NCBI GenBank assembly: GCA_003045895.1
Contig: PZPC01000025.1
Coordinates: 1-64,000, forward strand
Source of the DNA: Bacteroidota bacterium
Lineage (GTDB): Bacteria; Bacteroidota; Bacteroidia; Chitinophagales; Saprospiraceae
DNA: 64,000 nucleotides
Direction: 5' to 3'
In this document: one piece after another, positions 18,280-26,195 of the stretch
Layout of the letters: each line of letters opens with the position of its first letter
Numbering within the stretch: the stretch's first letter is position 1
The notes under the pieces: model-generated
Told to the model about the DNA's origin: nothing
Seen by the model: only the letters and a program-made list of their open reading frames with translations
Databases searched by the model: none
Translations under genes and position numbers: made by a program

Positions 18280-19407
18280 ATGATTGCCAAATCCTCGCTG
18301 GGGTTGGTAGCTTTGGTCGGCCTGTTTTGTGCCGCCAGTTTGTCTGCTACTGCCCAAACCCATACTTTAGAAAGGGTCGTTATCCCGCTGGAATTACCTT
18401 CCGGTGAAACCGGTGGTTTGGAGAAGAATTCCACCATCACTTACCTGTCGTTGCAACCCGAAGGGCTTTATATTCTTACGGATCGCAAAGGGTGCTACCT
18501 CCTGTCGGAGGTGCCCACCTATGAACTGCAGCTAGTGGCCGAACCCGCTGACCGACGGGAAGTCTTCAATGCCCTGGTCGAAACCAATCGCGGCGCCTAT
18601 CTTTTGATCAATTACCGCGAACTCCTGCCCTTGGGCCAGCCCGAGGCTCCCCGGATCAACTTTACCACTTCCTATTTTTCCAGCGTAGTCAAGCCTACGT
18701 CGGTGCATATCAGCGCCGACGGGACCATTCTTGCTGGTTCAGCGCAGGATGGCCTCTTTGTTTTTCGTCCCGATGAATACGGCGGATACACCAACGTGCC
18801 CGACCGGGTTTCTACGGTGGGGAAGCAATTGCCTTCCAATCTGATCCATGTTATTTACGAAGATCAGCATGGCGTCGTTTGGATCGGCACGGATGGCGGT
18901 CTGGCAACCGTTGTCGGAGATACCATTTACAACCTGGGGCGTTCGCCGGAACGGAAAAAGACCTGGCTGCAGCGTTTTTTAGGTACCGGTGATATCCCCC
19001 CGGTATACAGTGGTAGCGTGACTGCTATTGCCGAGTTGGGTGACAATTTGTTTTTTTCAGACGGGGAACAAATCTTTGCCATCAGCAACCGGCCTGATTC
19101 ACTGGCAGCGGTTTACCAATACCATTTTGAGGAGGCAGCGTTGCCCCTTCCGCTAAGTGAAGTAAAGAAATTATCTGTTGACATCAATGGTGATCTCTGG
19201 ATTGCGGGCAATCAATTGTTGCGCTACAATATTACGACCGATAAGGTCAACGTATTTAATCCGGCAGGTGCGTTTCGGGGGCAGGAGATCCTGGCCATCC
19301 TGGAGAACCTGGACCAGGGCAAAATCTGGTTAGGTACCCGCCGGGGAGGGTTGTTTTTTCTGAATGCCGATGCAGAATTTGAGTCTTATCGGCGAATTGA
19401 CCACTAG
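18280..19407 (+). CDS. Exported protein with two-component-regulator propeller repeats
   Basis: About 375 residues. A signal peptide (MIAKSSLGLVALVGLFCAASLSATA) starts at the ATG at 18280; earlier in-frame starts at 18184/18193 add 30 residues that do not fit. The mature part contains beta-propeller repeats like those of Bacteroidota hybrid sensor proteins: VVWIGTDGGLATVVGD, DLWIAGNQLLRYN and KIWLGTRRGGLFFLN each show the W-I/L-G-T/N-x-x-G-L signature. Here the propeller stands alone with no membrane or kinase part, so it may be a periplasmic or secreted binding protein. Function unknown. Confidence 0.72.
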   Translation: MIAKSSLGLVALVGLFCAASLSATAQTHTLERVVIPLELPSGETGGLEKNSTITYLSLQPEGLYILTDRKGCYLLSEVPTYELQLVAEPADRREVFNALVETNRGAYLLINYRELLPLGQPEAPRINFTTSYFSSVVKPTSVHISADGTILAGSAQDGLFVFRPDEYGGYTNVPDRVSTVGKQLPSNLIHVIYEDQHGVVWIGTDGGLATVVGDTIYNLGRSPERKKTWLQRFLGTGDIPPVYSGSVTAIAELGDNLFFSDGEQIFAISNRPDSLAAVYQYHFEEAALPLPLSEVKKLSVDINGDLWIAGNQLLRYNITTDKVNVFNPAGAFRGQEILAILENLDQGKIWLGTRRGGLFFLNADAEFESYRRIDH

Positions 19408-19455
19408 TAGGGGGTCAAAAACCTTTCTTTTCAACGATCTTCCAGTTCGATTCCA

Positions 19456-20541
19456 TCAGTCTGCTGGTCCTCGATACCCATTGACCACCCGCACAATAGC
19501 AGCAACCGCAGTTAGATCCATGTTTTGGTTGATGGGCAGGAGGAAATGGTGCGCGAGCAGCACCCGGCTCTCCGCAAATTTTTCTGTTTCCGCAGGAGGC
19601 ACAAACCACCAGCTATCCGTAAAAACCTGGCCGCGAATCTGGTGTTGCGCCAGATAGGCTTCAAAATGAGCACGATCCGCCACCCATACCGGATAACCGA
19701 TGAGTGGATGGTGGGTCGGTACTTCGCCTAGTAAAGAACGGAGCCGGGGCTGGTTGAGGTGGGCGTGGTAGTAGGTGGCCTGCTCCAGGCGCCGTTCAAC
19801 GAGTTCCTGCTGCGGTAGATGTTCGACCAACCAGCGGCCAACCCCCGACACCGGACCCGGCTGAGCCGTTTGGCGCAGCAACAACTGGTAGCTTTTGCGG
19901 TAAGTAAAACCGGCAACCCGCAAGCAAAATCCGCGCAGCAACGCCGTGCGCACTCCTACGCTGGTAGCGACGAGGTAAATCAGTCGCCAGAACACGTAGC
20001 CTACCTTTCGGCGAGCTACCGGATGAGCGGGTAATGGCAGGACGGTAGGCCCAACCAGCCAGGCGCCGTCCGTAATACCCGCGAGTTTGTTGGGAGAGAA
20101 GAGTGCCCAGTGCTGGCCCCCGGGCGCTGGCCAGGTAGCCGTAGGGTAGGTATGCGCCCAATCTTCGAGCAAAGCAGTGGTGGGGGGCAGCAGGTTCAGG
20201 ATCTTTTCGGTGGCCTGCCTTTGGCCAAAGTAATGAATGAGCACCAATAGGTGTACAGGGCGCTCCTGCAGGGTAGCCACCAGCTCTGCTGTTTTAGGGG
20301 CTCCGGCCTGGTCCAGGGGGTAAAATACAATTGTCCAGCCAGCTAGCTGGAAAGGCTGAAAAACACCTTCGGGAGCCCAGGCAGGTAAGAGGACCGTCCC
20401 CGTTGGCCCCAGGTAGCGAGCCAGCGCATAAAGCGCTTCGCGGCCGCTGCCATAGGTGCTGGTACGCTCCGGGGGGAGCCCTGGAACAGGTTGCCGGTGC
20501 CACGTGAACGCCAGTGTTCGGGAAGGGGAATAGTAAGCCAT
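19456..20541 (-). CDS. DegT/DnrJ/EryC1-like PLP-dependent enzyme
   Basis: A 361-residue fold-type I PLP protein. LLEDWAH (D127) corresponds to the EDAAQ motif whose Asp holds the pyridine nitrogen of PLP. FSPNKLAGITDGAWLVG (K152) corresponds to the lysine that forms the Schiff base. Other parts of the family consensus are diverged. DegT proteins make amino sugars for surface polysaccharides, but no sugar-nucleotide or glycosyltransferase genes are nearby, so the substrate is open. It is read towards the propeller gene (convergent) and lies behind the terminator of the SSB gene. Confidence 0.7.
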   Translation of the reverse strand: MAYYSPSRTLAFTWHRQPVPGLPPERTSTYGSGREALYALARYLGPTGTVLLPAWAPEGVFQPFQLAGWTIVFYPLDQAGAPKTAELVATLQERPVHLLVLIHYFGQRQATEKILNLLPPTTALLEDWAHTYPTATWPAPGGQHWALFSPNKLAGITDGAWLVGPTVLPLPAHPVARRKVGYVFWRLIYLVATSVGVRTALLRGFCLRVAGFTYRKSYQLLLRQTAQPGPVSGVGRWLVEHLPQQELVERRLEQATYYHAHLNQPRLRSLLGEVPTHHPLIGYPVWVADRAHFEAYLAQHQIRGQVFTDSWWFVPPAETEKFAESRVLLAHHFLLPINQNMDLTAVAAIVRVVNGYRGPAD

Positions 20542-20569
20542 CCGGCAAAATTACAACCTTCTCCGACAA

Positions 20570-20597
20570 AAGCCCCGGATACGCGTATCCGGGGCTT
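20570..20597 (-). terminator. Terminator palindrome after the first short SSB gene
   Basis: A 28-bp perfect palindrome built on AGCCCCGGATACG and its complement. On the minus strand it is followed by TTTTG. It separates the SSB gene (ending at 20655) from the DegT-like gene. Confidence 0.7.
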
Positions 20598-20654
20598 CGA
20601 AAATAGAACAGAAGTGACACAGACAAAAATCTTATCCTGCTGTTTCAGGATGCA

Positions 20655-21011
20655 CTAGGCTGACTGTGCTTCTGGCTTGCTGTCAAGAAAAGCGAAATCG
20701 TTGACCGTGATGTCTACCGAGAAGCGCTCCACCCCCTCTTTGTCAGTATAGCGGGTGTAACGGAGTGAACCCTGGACGGCCATCTTACTGCCTTTTTGAG
20801 CATACTGCTTGATGACTTCTGCTTTTTTGCCAAAGGCCACACAGCGGTGCCACTGGGTAGTGGTTACTTTTTCGCCTTGCTTGTTGTTGTAAACTTCATT
20901 GGTAGCCAGACTGAACGAAATCATCGTCGTGTCGTCTTTTTGGGTGTTGATTGGCTGGGGGTCTTTGCCCAGGTTGCCGATAAGGGTGACGGAATTTTGT
21001 ACTTGATTCAT
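20655..21011 (-). CDS. ssb: Short single-stranded DNA-binding protein (paralogue 1)
   Basis: 118 residues from the ATG at 21011; a start seven codons earlier is less likely because the OB fold begins with MNQVQNSVTLIGNLGKDP. The OB-fold signatures are TLIGNLGKDPQ, ISFSLATNE, TTQWHRCVAFGKKAEVI and KGSKMAVQGSLRYTRYTDKEG. It stops after the OB fold (SKPEAQSA) and lacks the acidic DDLPF-type tip that recruits repair and replication partners. It may be an accessory SSB; the main one is probably that at 55553. A second short SSB lies about 215 bases upstream on the same strand. Confidence 0.88.
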   Translation of the reverse strand: MNQVQNSVTLIGNLGKDPQPINTQKDDTTMISFSLATNEVYNNKQGEKVTTTQWHRCVAFGKKAEVIKQYAQKGSKMAVQGSLRYTRYTDKEGVERFSVDITVNDFAFLDSKPEAQSA

Positions 21012-21225
21012 AGTCGAAAAAATTTGTTGCACCGGTTTTTTGCGGGTTGCACTTCCTGCCAGGCAAGAGAATGACCTGACCAGAACTGGCCACTAGGCGG
21101 GGTAGTCGTCCTGTTTTTGACGGATACCGACCGGAGCGTTAATGAAATAATGGATGATTAATGGACTGCCAGAGCAGCTAAAACAAATTCAGAGGAGTAG
21201 TGAGGCGTTTATTAAAGGATCGGTT

Positions 21226-21552
21226 TTACTGCATCAATCGGAACTCGTTTACGACAATCTCGGTGCGCAATTGTTTTTTATCGCCTTCACCCACCAGTTG
21301 GTGCCGCAGCTTGCCCTGGACAACCACGGTGGATCCTTTTTTTAAAAACACCTGCATCATTTCTGCTACTTTACCCCAGCCGATGAGGTAGTGCCAGGTG
21401 GTTTCTACGCGCTTACTGCCACCGGTTTCCCGGAAGACTTCTTTGGTAGCCATGCTTACCCGGGCCATGGCGTTGCCGTTGTCGAGGTCGCGGAATTCTA
21501 CGTCGCGGCCCAGGTTGCCGATGAGTTGTACGTAATTGCTGATAGAGTTCAT
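21226..21552 (-). CDS. ssb: Short single-stranded DNA-binding protein (paralogue 2)
   Basis: 108 residues, an OB fold only: YVQLIGNLGRDVEFRDLDNG, ARVSMATKE, TTWHYLIGWGKVAEMM and KKGSTVVVQGKLRHQLVGEGDKK. The protein ends at the last strand (IVVNEFRLMQ) with no linker and no acidic C-terminal tip. It is clearly related to, but distinct from, the neighbouring paralogue. It shares a 384-base divergent upstream region with carbonic anhydrase, and that region holds three palindromic elements. Confidence 0.88.
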   Translation of the reverse strand: MNSISNYVQLIGNLGRDVEFRDLDNGNAMARVSMATKEVFRETGGSKRVETTWHYLIGWGKVAEMMQVFLKKGSTVVVQGKLRHQLVGEGDKKQLRTEIVVNEFRLMQ

Positions 21553-21935
21553 TAGCTTTGAATTGAGTTTGTTTACAATGATGTTATGGCGTACATCCAG
21601 GTGCTTATTTCAGATCAGTGAAGGGATACCTGGCTGCTCAACCACTGACAAGGCAAAGATGGGGGGAGGGCCAACTAAGAGTCGTATGATAAACGTTTAA
21701 TGACGTTTACAAACGTTTGTAATCGTTTGTAAACGAATATATATGGTTTAATTAATTGATAATCAGTTGGTTGTTTTTAAAATGGGTAGTCGTGTTTTTT
21801 TTCTTTTTTTTACAGCAAAATAAGGTCAGGAATGTTTAGTATAGACGATGCTTACTTTTCAAGTGTATTGTCATTAAAAATGATAGCTTTACTTTCTAGA
21901 AACAATTACCTTACAGTACATCAATAACCAGTGGA
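21553..21935. other. Divergent intergenic region between short ssb and carbonic anhydrase
   Basis: 383 bases, partly very AT-rich (about 21735-21830), with no supported gene. It holds the promoters of the two divergent genes and a cluster of small palindromes (21690-21736), annotated separately. Confidence 0.5.
21690..21736. promoter_or_regulatory. Cluster of three AAACG-type palindromes (possible operator)
   Basis: Within 47 bases there are TAAACGTTTA (21690-21699), ACAAACGTTTGT (21709-21720) and the 6-bp inverted repeat TCGTTT-GT-AAACGA (21723-21736). All share AAACG half-sites at close spacing. The position between divergent start codons fits a regulator-binding array. The regulator is unknown. 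Confidence 0.5.
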
Positions 21936-22562
21936 ATGAATATTGAACAGATTTTTGTCAACAATAAGAATTGGATTACCAACCGTTTAAAGGTAGATGA
22001 GCATTATTTTGAAAATCTTTCGAAAGGGCAAAATCCAGATATCCTGTACATCGGTTGTTCCGACAGCCGGGTAACGGCCGAAGATCTGATGGGCGTCCAG
22101 CCTGGTGATGTGTTTGTACACCGCAACATCGCCAACATGGTTCCCAATACCGATCTGAGCGCCATGTCGGTGATCAACTATGCCGTGAGCCACCTGAAAG
22201 TTAATCACGTGGTGGTTTGTGGTCATTATTATTGTGGAGGTGTTAAAGCCGCCATGCAATCTGCCGACCTGGGCATTCTCAATCCCTGGCTGCGTAACAT
22301 CCGCGACGTCTACCGCATCCACCGGCAAGAGCTGGATGCAATTGCCGACGACGAAGCCCGGTACAAGCGGCTGGTGGAATTGAACGTACAGGAACAGTGT
22401 GTCAATGTGCTGAAGACGGCTGACGTGCAACGCGCCTATCGCGAACGCAAAATTACGGTGCATGGGTGGGTCTTCGATATCCACAGCGGTAAATTGATTG
22501 ACCTCAAGATCAATTTTGGTGAGGTACTCGATCAAATCAGAGAAATTTACCACCTGGATTAA
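21936..22562 (+). CDS. Beta-class carbonic anhydrase
   Basis: A 208-residue beta carbonic anhydrase, which interconverts CO2 and bicarbonate in the cytosol. All catalytic zinc residues are visible: C41, D43 and R45 in GCSDSRVTAED, and H97 and C100 in VVVCGHYYCGGVKAAM. The conserved RNIANMV and NYAVSHLKVNH stretches are also present. The length is normal and there is no signal peptide. It is transcribed divergently from the short SSB gene. The next gene begins 24 bases downstream but has its own operator. Confidence 0.94.
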   Translation: MNIEQIFVNNKNWITNRLKVDEHYFENLSKGQNPDILYIGCSDSRVTAEDLMGVQPGDVFVHRNIANMVPNTDLSAMSVINYAVSHLKVNHVVVCGHYYCGGVKAAMQSADLGILNPWLRNIRDVYRIHRQELDAIADDEARYKRLVELNVQEQCVNVLKTADVQRAYRERKITVHGWVFDIHSGKLIDLKINFGEVLDQIREIYHLD

Positions 22563-22573
22563 GAGAATTAATG

Positions 22574-22597
22574 TACTTTTGCAATAATGTTGCAAAA
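22574..22597 (+). promoter_or_regulatory. Promoter overlapped by an 8-bp dyad, Fur/Zur-like operator
   Basis: TACTTTTG (22574-22581) fits the -7 element. The dyad TTTTGCAA-TAATG-TTGCAAAA (22577-22597) overlaps it and covers the ATG at 22587. A perfect 8-bp inverted repeat with a 5-base spacer at this position is what a dimeric repressor needs. Fur-family (Zur) control is inferred from the metal-like genes downstream. Confidence 0.55.
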
Positions 22598-22994
22598 AGA
22601 AATATTCACTGCTGTTGTACCCCGTCTGGTAGCTGCGCTTCTGTGTTTGGCGCTCTACCTGACGGGACAATTCCAAAGCGGAATTATGCACCAGTTGGCG
22701 CACCGTCAGGTGAGTACCGTGGTGCATTCTCCCACTCAGGAAGCAGATGCCTGCCACCGCAGTATTTTTCACCACGATCAGCCACACGGCTGCCAGCATC
22801 CCACTCACCTCACGGCACCCGCGGGCCACTGCTTCCAGTGCGAATGTCTGCTGGTACAGGTCTATTTTTTTCTGCCCTCTTTTTCAATTTTCCTTTCTAA
22901 CCTCCGCGCTAACGCTGGTTTTACCGTCGTGCCTCTGGCTGATCAGCCCCGGTTTCGGTTGCGGAGATCCAGAGGTCCTCCACTGGTCTGCTAA
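22587..22994 (+). CDS. Small membrane protein with His/Cys-rich segment, metal-locus type
   Basis: A 135-residue protein. It has an N-terminal hydrophobic segment (VVPRLVAALLCLALYLTG, about 10-27), then a His/Cys-rich stretch (ACHRSIFHHDQPHGCQHPTH, about 54-73, and HCFQCEC), and a second hydrophobic segment (LVQVYFFLPSFSIFL). Small proteins of this kind often precede TonB receptors for zinc or copper in Bacteroidota, and the His/Cys content suggests metal binding. The start codon lies only 6 bases after the -7 element, so the mRNA would be nearly leaderless, or the true promoter is elsewhere. The frame could be wrong near the basic C-terminus. Confidence 0.5.
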   Translation: MLQKEIFTAVVPRLVAALLCLALYLTGQFQSGIMHQLAHRQVSTVVHSPTQEADACHRSIFHHDQPHGCQHPTHLTAPAGHCFQCECLLVQVYFFLPSFSIFLSNLRANAGFTVVPLADQPRFRLRRSRGPPLVC

Positions 22995-23120
22995 TTTTTG
23001 GCCCGTTGCGGGCTGCTCCTTTTTTTCTTTCTTTTTTAAATTTTGTTCAGGTATGCTTCCCCGGCCTGGCCTTTTGGTCGTAGGTGCAGCAGTACCCGAG
23101 CATCTAAACAGGTCATTGTG

Positions 23121-23687
23121 ATGTCTATCTCCAATAATATTTTATGGTTTACTGTGCTCTCCCTATTACTCCTGTTCGCTTCCTGTGGCGACGATGACGT
23201 GGTGCTTCCGGTGGAGGAAGAACTCATCACCACCCTCACGGCCGTCCTCACGCCCAGTGGGGGAGGCGCTGCTGTTACCCTGAGTTTTACCGATCCGGAT
23301 GGAGACGGGGGGGCGGTTCCTGTAATCACGGGTGGCATCCTGGCTGCCAACACCTCGTACACCATGGCACTCACCCTCCTCAACGAAAGTGTTTCCCCGG
23401 CAGACGATATTACGGCCGAAATTTTGGCAGAAAACGCCGCCCACCAGTTTTTCTTTGCTGCTTCCCCGGGGCTTGAGCTGATGATAGCTTACGCCGATCA
23501 GGATGCGAATGGCGATCCCGTAGGGTTGGCGACCACCGTCGCTGCCGGAGCTGCGGGCACTGGGACATTCACCATCACGCTGCGCCACGAACCCGACAAA
23601 GGTGCTGCTGGCGTGGCCACTGGCGACCTGACCAACGCGGGCGGAGAGACGGATATTGAGGTTGCTTTTCCTGTGACTATTCAATAG
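23121..23687 (+). CDS. Lipoprotein of the TonB-receptor-associated type
   Basis: 188 residues starting at the ATG at 23121. A lipoprotein signal peptide (SLLLLFASC, lipidated C22) is followed by an acidic stretch (GDDD) and a beta-rich domain: LSFTDPDGDGGAVPVITGG, LNESVSPADDITAEI and VAYADQDANG-like segments, with a conserved TLRHEPDKGAAGV and GETDIEV near the end. I recognise it as a conserved Bacteroidota lipoprotein found next to metal-type TonB receptors; its precise role is unknown. It should be anchored in the outer membrane or periplasm. A strong terminator follows before the receptor gene. Confidence 0.8.
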   Translation: MSISNNILWFTVLSLLLLFASCGDDDVVLPVEEELITTLTAVLTPSGGGAAVTLSFTDPDGDGGAVPVITGGILAANTSYTMALTLLNESVSPADDITAEILAENAAHQFFFAASPGLELMIAYADQDANGDPVGLATTVAAGAAGTGTFTITLRHEPDKGAAGVATGDLTNAGGETDIEVAFPVTIQ

Positions 23688-23709
23688 CCAAGTGTCTTCT
23701 ATAAAAACG

Positions 23710-23755
23710 AATCACCCTGCCCTCAATTTTTTTGGGCAGGGTGATTGATTTTTCT
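23710..23755 (+). terminator. Strong intrinsic terminator (possible attenuator) before the TonB receptor
   Basis: A perfect 13-bp GC-rich stem (23710-23722 with 23734-23746) with an 11-base loop, followed by a T-rich tail. It lies between the lipoprotein and the receptor, whose ATG is 20 bases further on. The receptor would then be expressed by read-through. Confidence 0.75.
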
Positions 23756-23774
23756 TTAAATAAAATTTTTAACC

Positions 23775-26075
23775 ATGAAGTATTGGCTTAGTGTCCTGTT
23801 TTGCGGGATGCTTATAACTGCCCATACCCAAGAGTGCCAACTCGTGGTCAGGGGAACCATCTATGATGAGTTTTCGACCCAACCACTGGATTTCGCTGAG
23901 GTGTACCTCCAAGAAGGGGAGACCGGTACGGTGAGCGACGAAGCGGGCAATTTTGTGCTGGAAAACCTCTGCCCCGGCGATTACCACCTCCGAATTTCCC
24001 ACGTCACTTGCCACCCTGAGCGGGTGTTCCTCCAGTTGCGCGCGGATACCGTACTGGTCATCCGTTTGCAACACCACGCCGAATCGATCGAAGGGGTGGT
24101 GGTCACCAGCCAGCGCCAGCAGCGGGCCGGGCAAAGCCAGCAAACCCTGACCCGGCAAGAACTGGAACAATCGGCAGGAAAAAGCCTCGGGGAGCTCGTT
24201 AGCGGCATTGCCGGAGTGAGCAGTATCAAGAGTGGTAGCGGCATTGTCAAACCCGTCATTCAGGGCCTTACCGGCAACCGGGTAGCCATTCTCAACAATG
24301 GCCTGGTGCAGGCGGGGCAGCAGTGGGGCGTGGACCATGCCCCGGAGATCGACCCCTTCACCGCCGACCGCGTCACGGTGCTCAAAGGGGTAGAGAGCAT
24401 TGCCTACGGTGGCAATACCCTGGGGGGGGCTATCCTGGTAGAACCCGGCAACATCAACAACGATCCCCACCTCCACGGTGCCGCACAGTACGTGTTGGCC
24501 AGCCAGGGCCGCCAGCAGACGGTGTCGGCCCGCGTAGAAAAGACCGGCGCCTGGGCAGCCTGGCGCCTGGTAGGGACTTTCAAAGAAGGGGGTGATCACC
24601 GCTCGCCCGACTACTGGCTGCGCAATACCGGCGTGCGCGAGCGCAACGTGGCGGCTCAGGTTCAGAAGAACTTCAACGACCACTGGTTCAATACGGTGTA
24701 CTACAGCTTTTTTCATACCGAATTGGGTATCCTGCGCGGCGCTCACATCGGCAATATCACCGACCTGCAGGAGGCCATTGGCCGCCCGGAACCTTTTTTT
24801 ACCCAATCGGATTTCAGCAACAAGCTGGAGGAACCCCGGCAGGCCGTGACCCACCACCTGCTCAAGTACAACAGCAAGTACTTTTTCAATGCCAGCCAGT
24901 CGCTGCAGTTCACCTACGGGGGCCAGCTCAACCGCCGGCAGGAATACGACGTGCGCCGCGGCGACCGCAGCAACCAGGCCGCTCTTGACCTGCAACTGCT
25001 GGCGCATTTTGTGGATGTACAGTACCTGGACGAAAGCAGTAAAATCCGCAAAAAGATGGGCGTTCAGTTCCGGTATAACGACAACAACAACAAACCCGGG
25101 ACGGGCGTACTGCCCCTTATTCCCGATTACAACTTGTATCAACCCGGCGCCTATGCCATCTGGGATGGCGGCAGCGAAAAAAACAGCTGGCAGCTGGGGG
25201 GACGCTACGATTTTACGGCGTTGCGGGTAGCCGCCATCAGCCGGGATTTACCTCGCCGGGTGGAGCGTTTCAGCCACCATTTTCACCAATTTTCTTTGGG
25301 CGCCGGGGTACAGAACCGCGTGGGTAAAAGCTGGGTGAGCAAATTCAATGTGGGGCTAACCCGCCGCACGCCCGAGGTAAACGAGCTCTACAGCGCGGGC
25401 CTGCACCAGGGGGTTTCGGGGATTGAGGAGGGTCGCTCGGATTTGCAGCCGGAACTTTCGTTCAAAGGAATCTGGACCAATGTGGTCCATATAGGAGATC
25501 GCTTTTTGTTGGAATCTTCCCTCTATTACCAGTTGATTGACAACTTCATTTACCTGCAACCCGAGCAGGAATTTCGACTGACGATCCGGGGCGCCTTTCC
25601 CGTTTTTGCCTATGCCCAGACACCCGCGCGTATTGCCGGGCTGGATCTGACGGCCAAATACAAGCTGGGCGAACAGCTGGAGTGGTTGGGCCGCTACGCG
25701 CTCGTCCGCGGCCAGGATCGGGGCCACGACCAGCCGCTGGTCTATCTGCCGGCCGATAACCTGATGATGAGCCTGACCTACCGCACACCCGACTGGGGGG
25801 TGCTGAAGTCGCCCAACCTGCGGGTGAGTGGCAACTACGTCTTTGAACAGACCCGCCTGTTGCCCGAGCAGGATCTGCTGGCTCCTCCACCAGCTTATTT
25901 TTTGCTAAATATGAGCCTGGGTACGGAACTCAACTGGAAGCAAAAAACCTTACATGTGAGTGTGCAGGCAGAAAACCTGTTGAACATCCGCTACCGCGAT
26001 TACCTCAACCGTCTGCGCTATTACGCCGATGAGGAAGGGCGCAATATTCGGCTCAATTTGCGCTACGAGTTTTAA
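23775..26075 (+). CDS. TonB-dependent outer membrane receptor, probably for zinc (ZnuD-like)
   Basis: 766 residues. After a signal peptide comes a carboxypeptidase-like regulatory domain (VVRGTIYDEFSTQPLDFAEVYL, quoted in part; GTVSDEAGNFVLENL), then a plug domain and a 22-stranded barrel ending in LNLRYEF with the terminal Phe. The plug has PVIQGLTGNRVAILNNGL and WGVDHAPEIDPF, a pattern I associate with the ZnuD/metal group rather than SusC sugar receptors, and His residues are frequent. It imports its ligand across the outer membrane with TonB-ExbBD energy. Context (His/Cys-rich small protein, lipoprotein, dyad operator) supports a metal, most likely zinc. Confidence 0.85.
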   Translation: MKYWLSVLFCGMLITAHTQECQLVVRGTIYDEFSTQPLDFAEVYLQEGETGTVSDEAGNFVLENLCPGDYHLRISHVTCHPERVFLQLRADTVLVIRLQHHAESIEGVVVTSQRQQRAGQSQQTLTRQELEQSAGKSLGELVSGIAGVSSIKSGSGIVKPVIQGLTGNRVAILNNGLVQAGQQWGVDHAPEIDPFTADRVTVLKGVESIAYGGNTLGGAILVEPGNINNDPHLHGAAQYVLASQGRQQTVSARVEKTGAWAAWRLVGTFKEGGDHRSPDYWLRNTGVRERNVAAQVQKNFNDHWFNTVYYSFFHTELGILRGAHIGNITDLQEAIGRPEPFFTQSDFSNKLEEPRQAVTHHLLKYNSKYFFNASQSLQFTYGGQLNRRQEYDVRRGDRSNQAALDLQLLAHFVDVQYLDESSKIRKKMGVQFRYNDNNNKPGTGVLPLIPDYNLYQPGAYAIWDGGSEKNSWQLGGRYDFTALRVAAISRDLPRRVERFSHHFHQFSLGAGVQNRVGKSWVSKFNVGLTRRTPEVNELYSAGLHQGVSGIEEGRSDLQPELSFKGIWTNVVHIGDRFLLESSLYYQLIDNFIYLQPEQEFRLTIRGAFPVFAYAQTPARIAGLDLTAKYKLGEQLEWLGRYALVRGQDRGHDQPLVYLPADNLMMSLTYRTPDWGVLKSPNLRVSGNYVFEQTRLLPEQDLLAPPPAYFLLNMSLGTELNWKQKTLHVSVQAENLLNIRYRDYLNRLRYYADEEGRNIRLNLRYEF

Positions 26076-26195
26076 GCGTAAGGATTAGCGCGTAAGGGGG
26101 GCGGGCGATCCTTACGGAATCGCTTTTGGGATACATCAACCAGGAGATATTTCTATTTTAGCCCGTATTTTAGACTTCAACAAGCGTAAAAAATT

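Noticed and set aside
23769-25142. Minus-strand ORF of 457 codons across the TonB receptor
   Set aside because: Shadow of the receptor; composition rich in Gly/Val/Leu with no recognisable fold.
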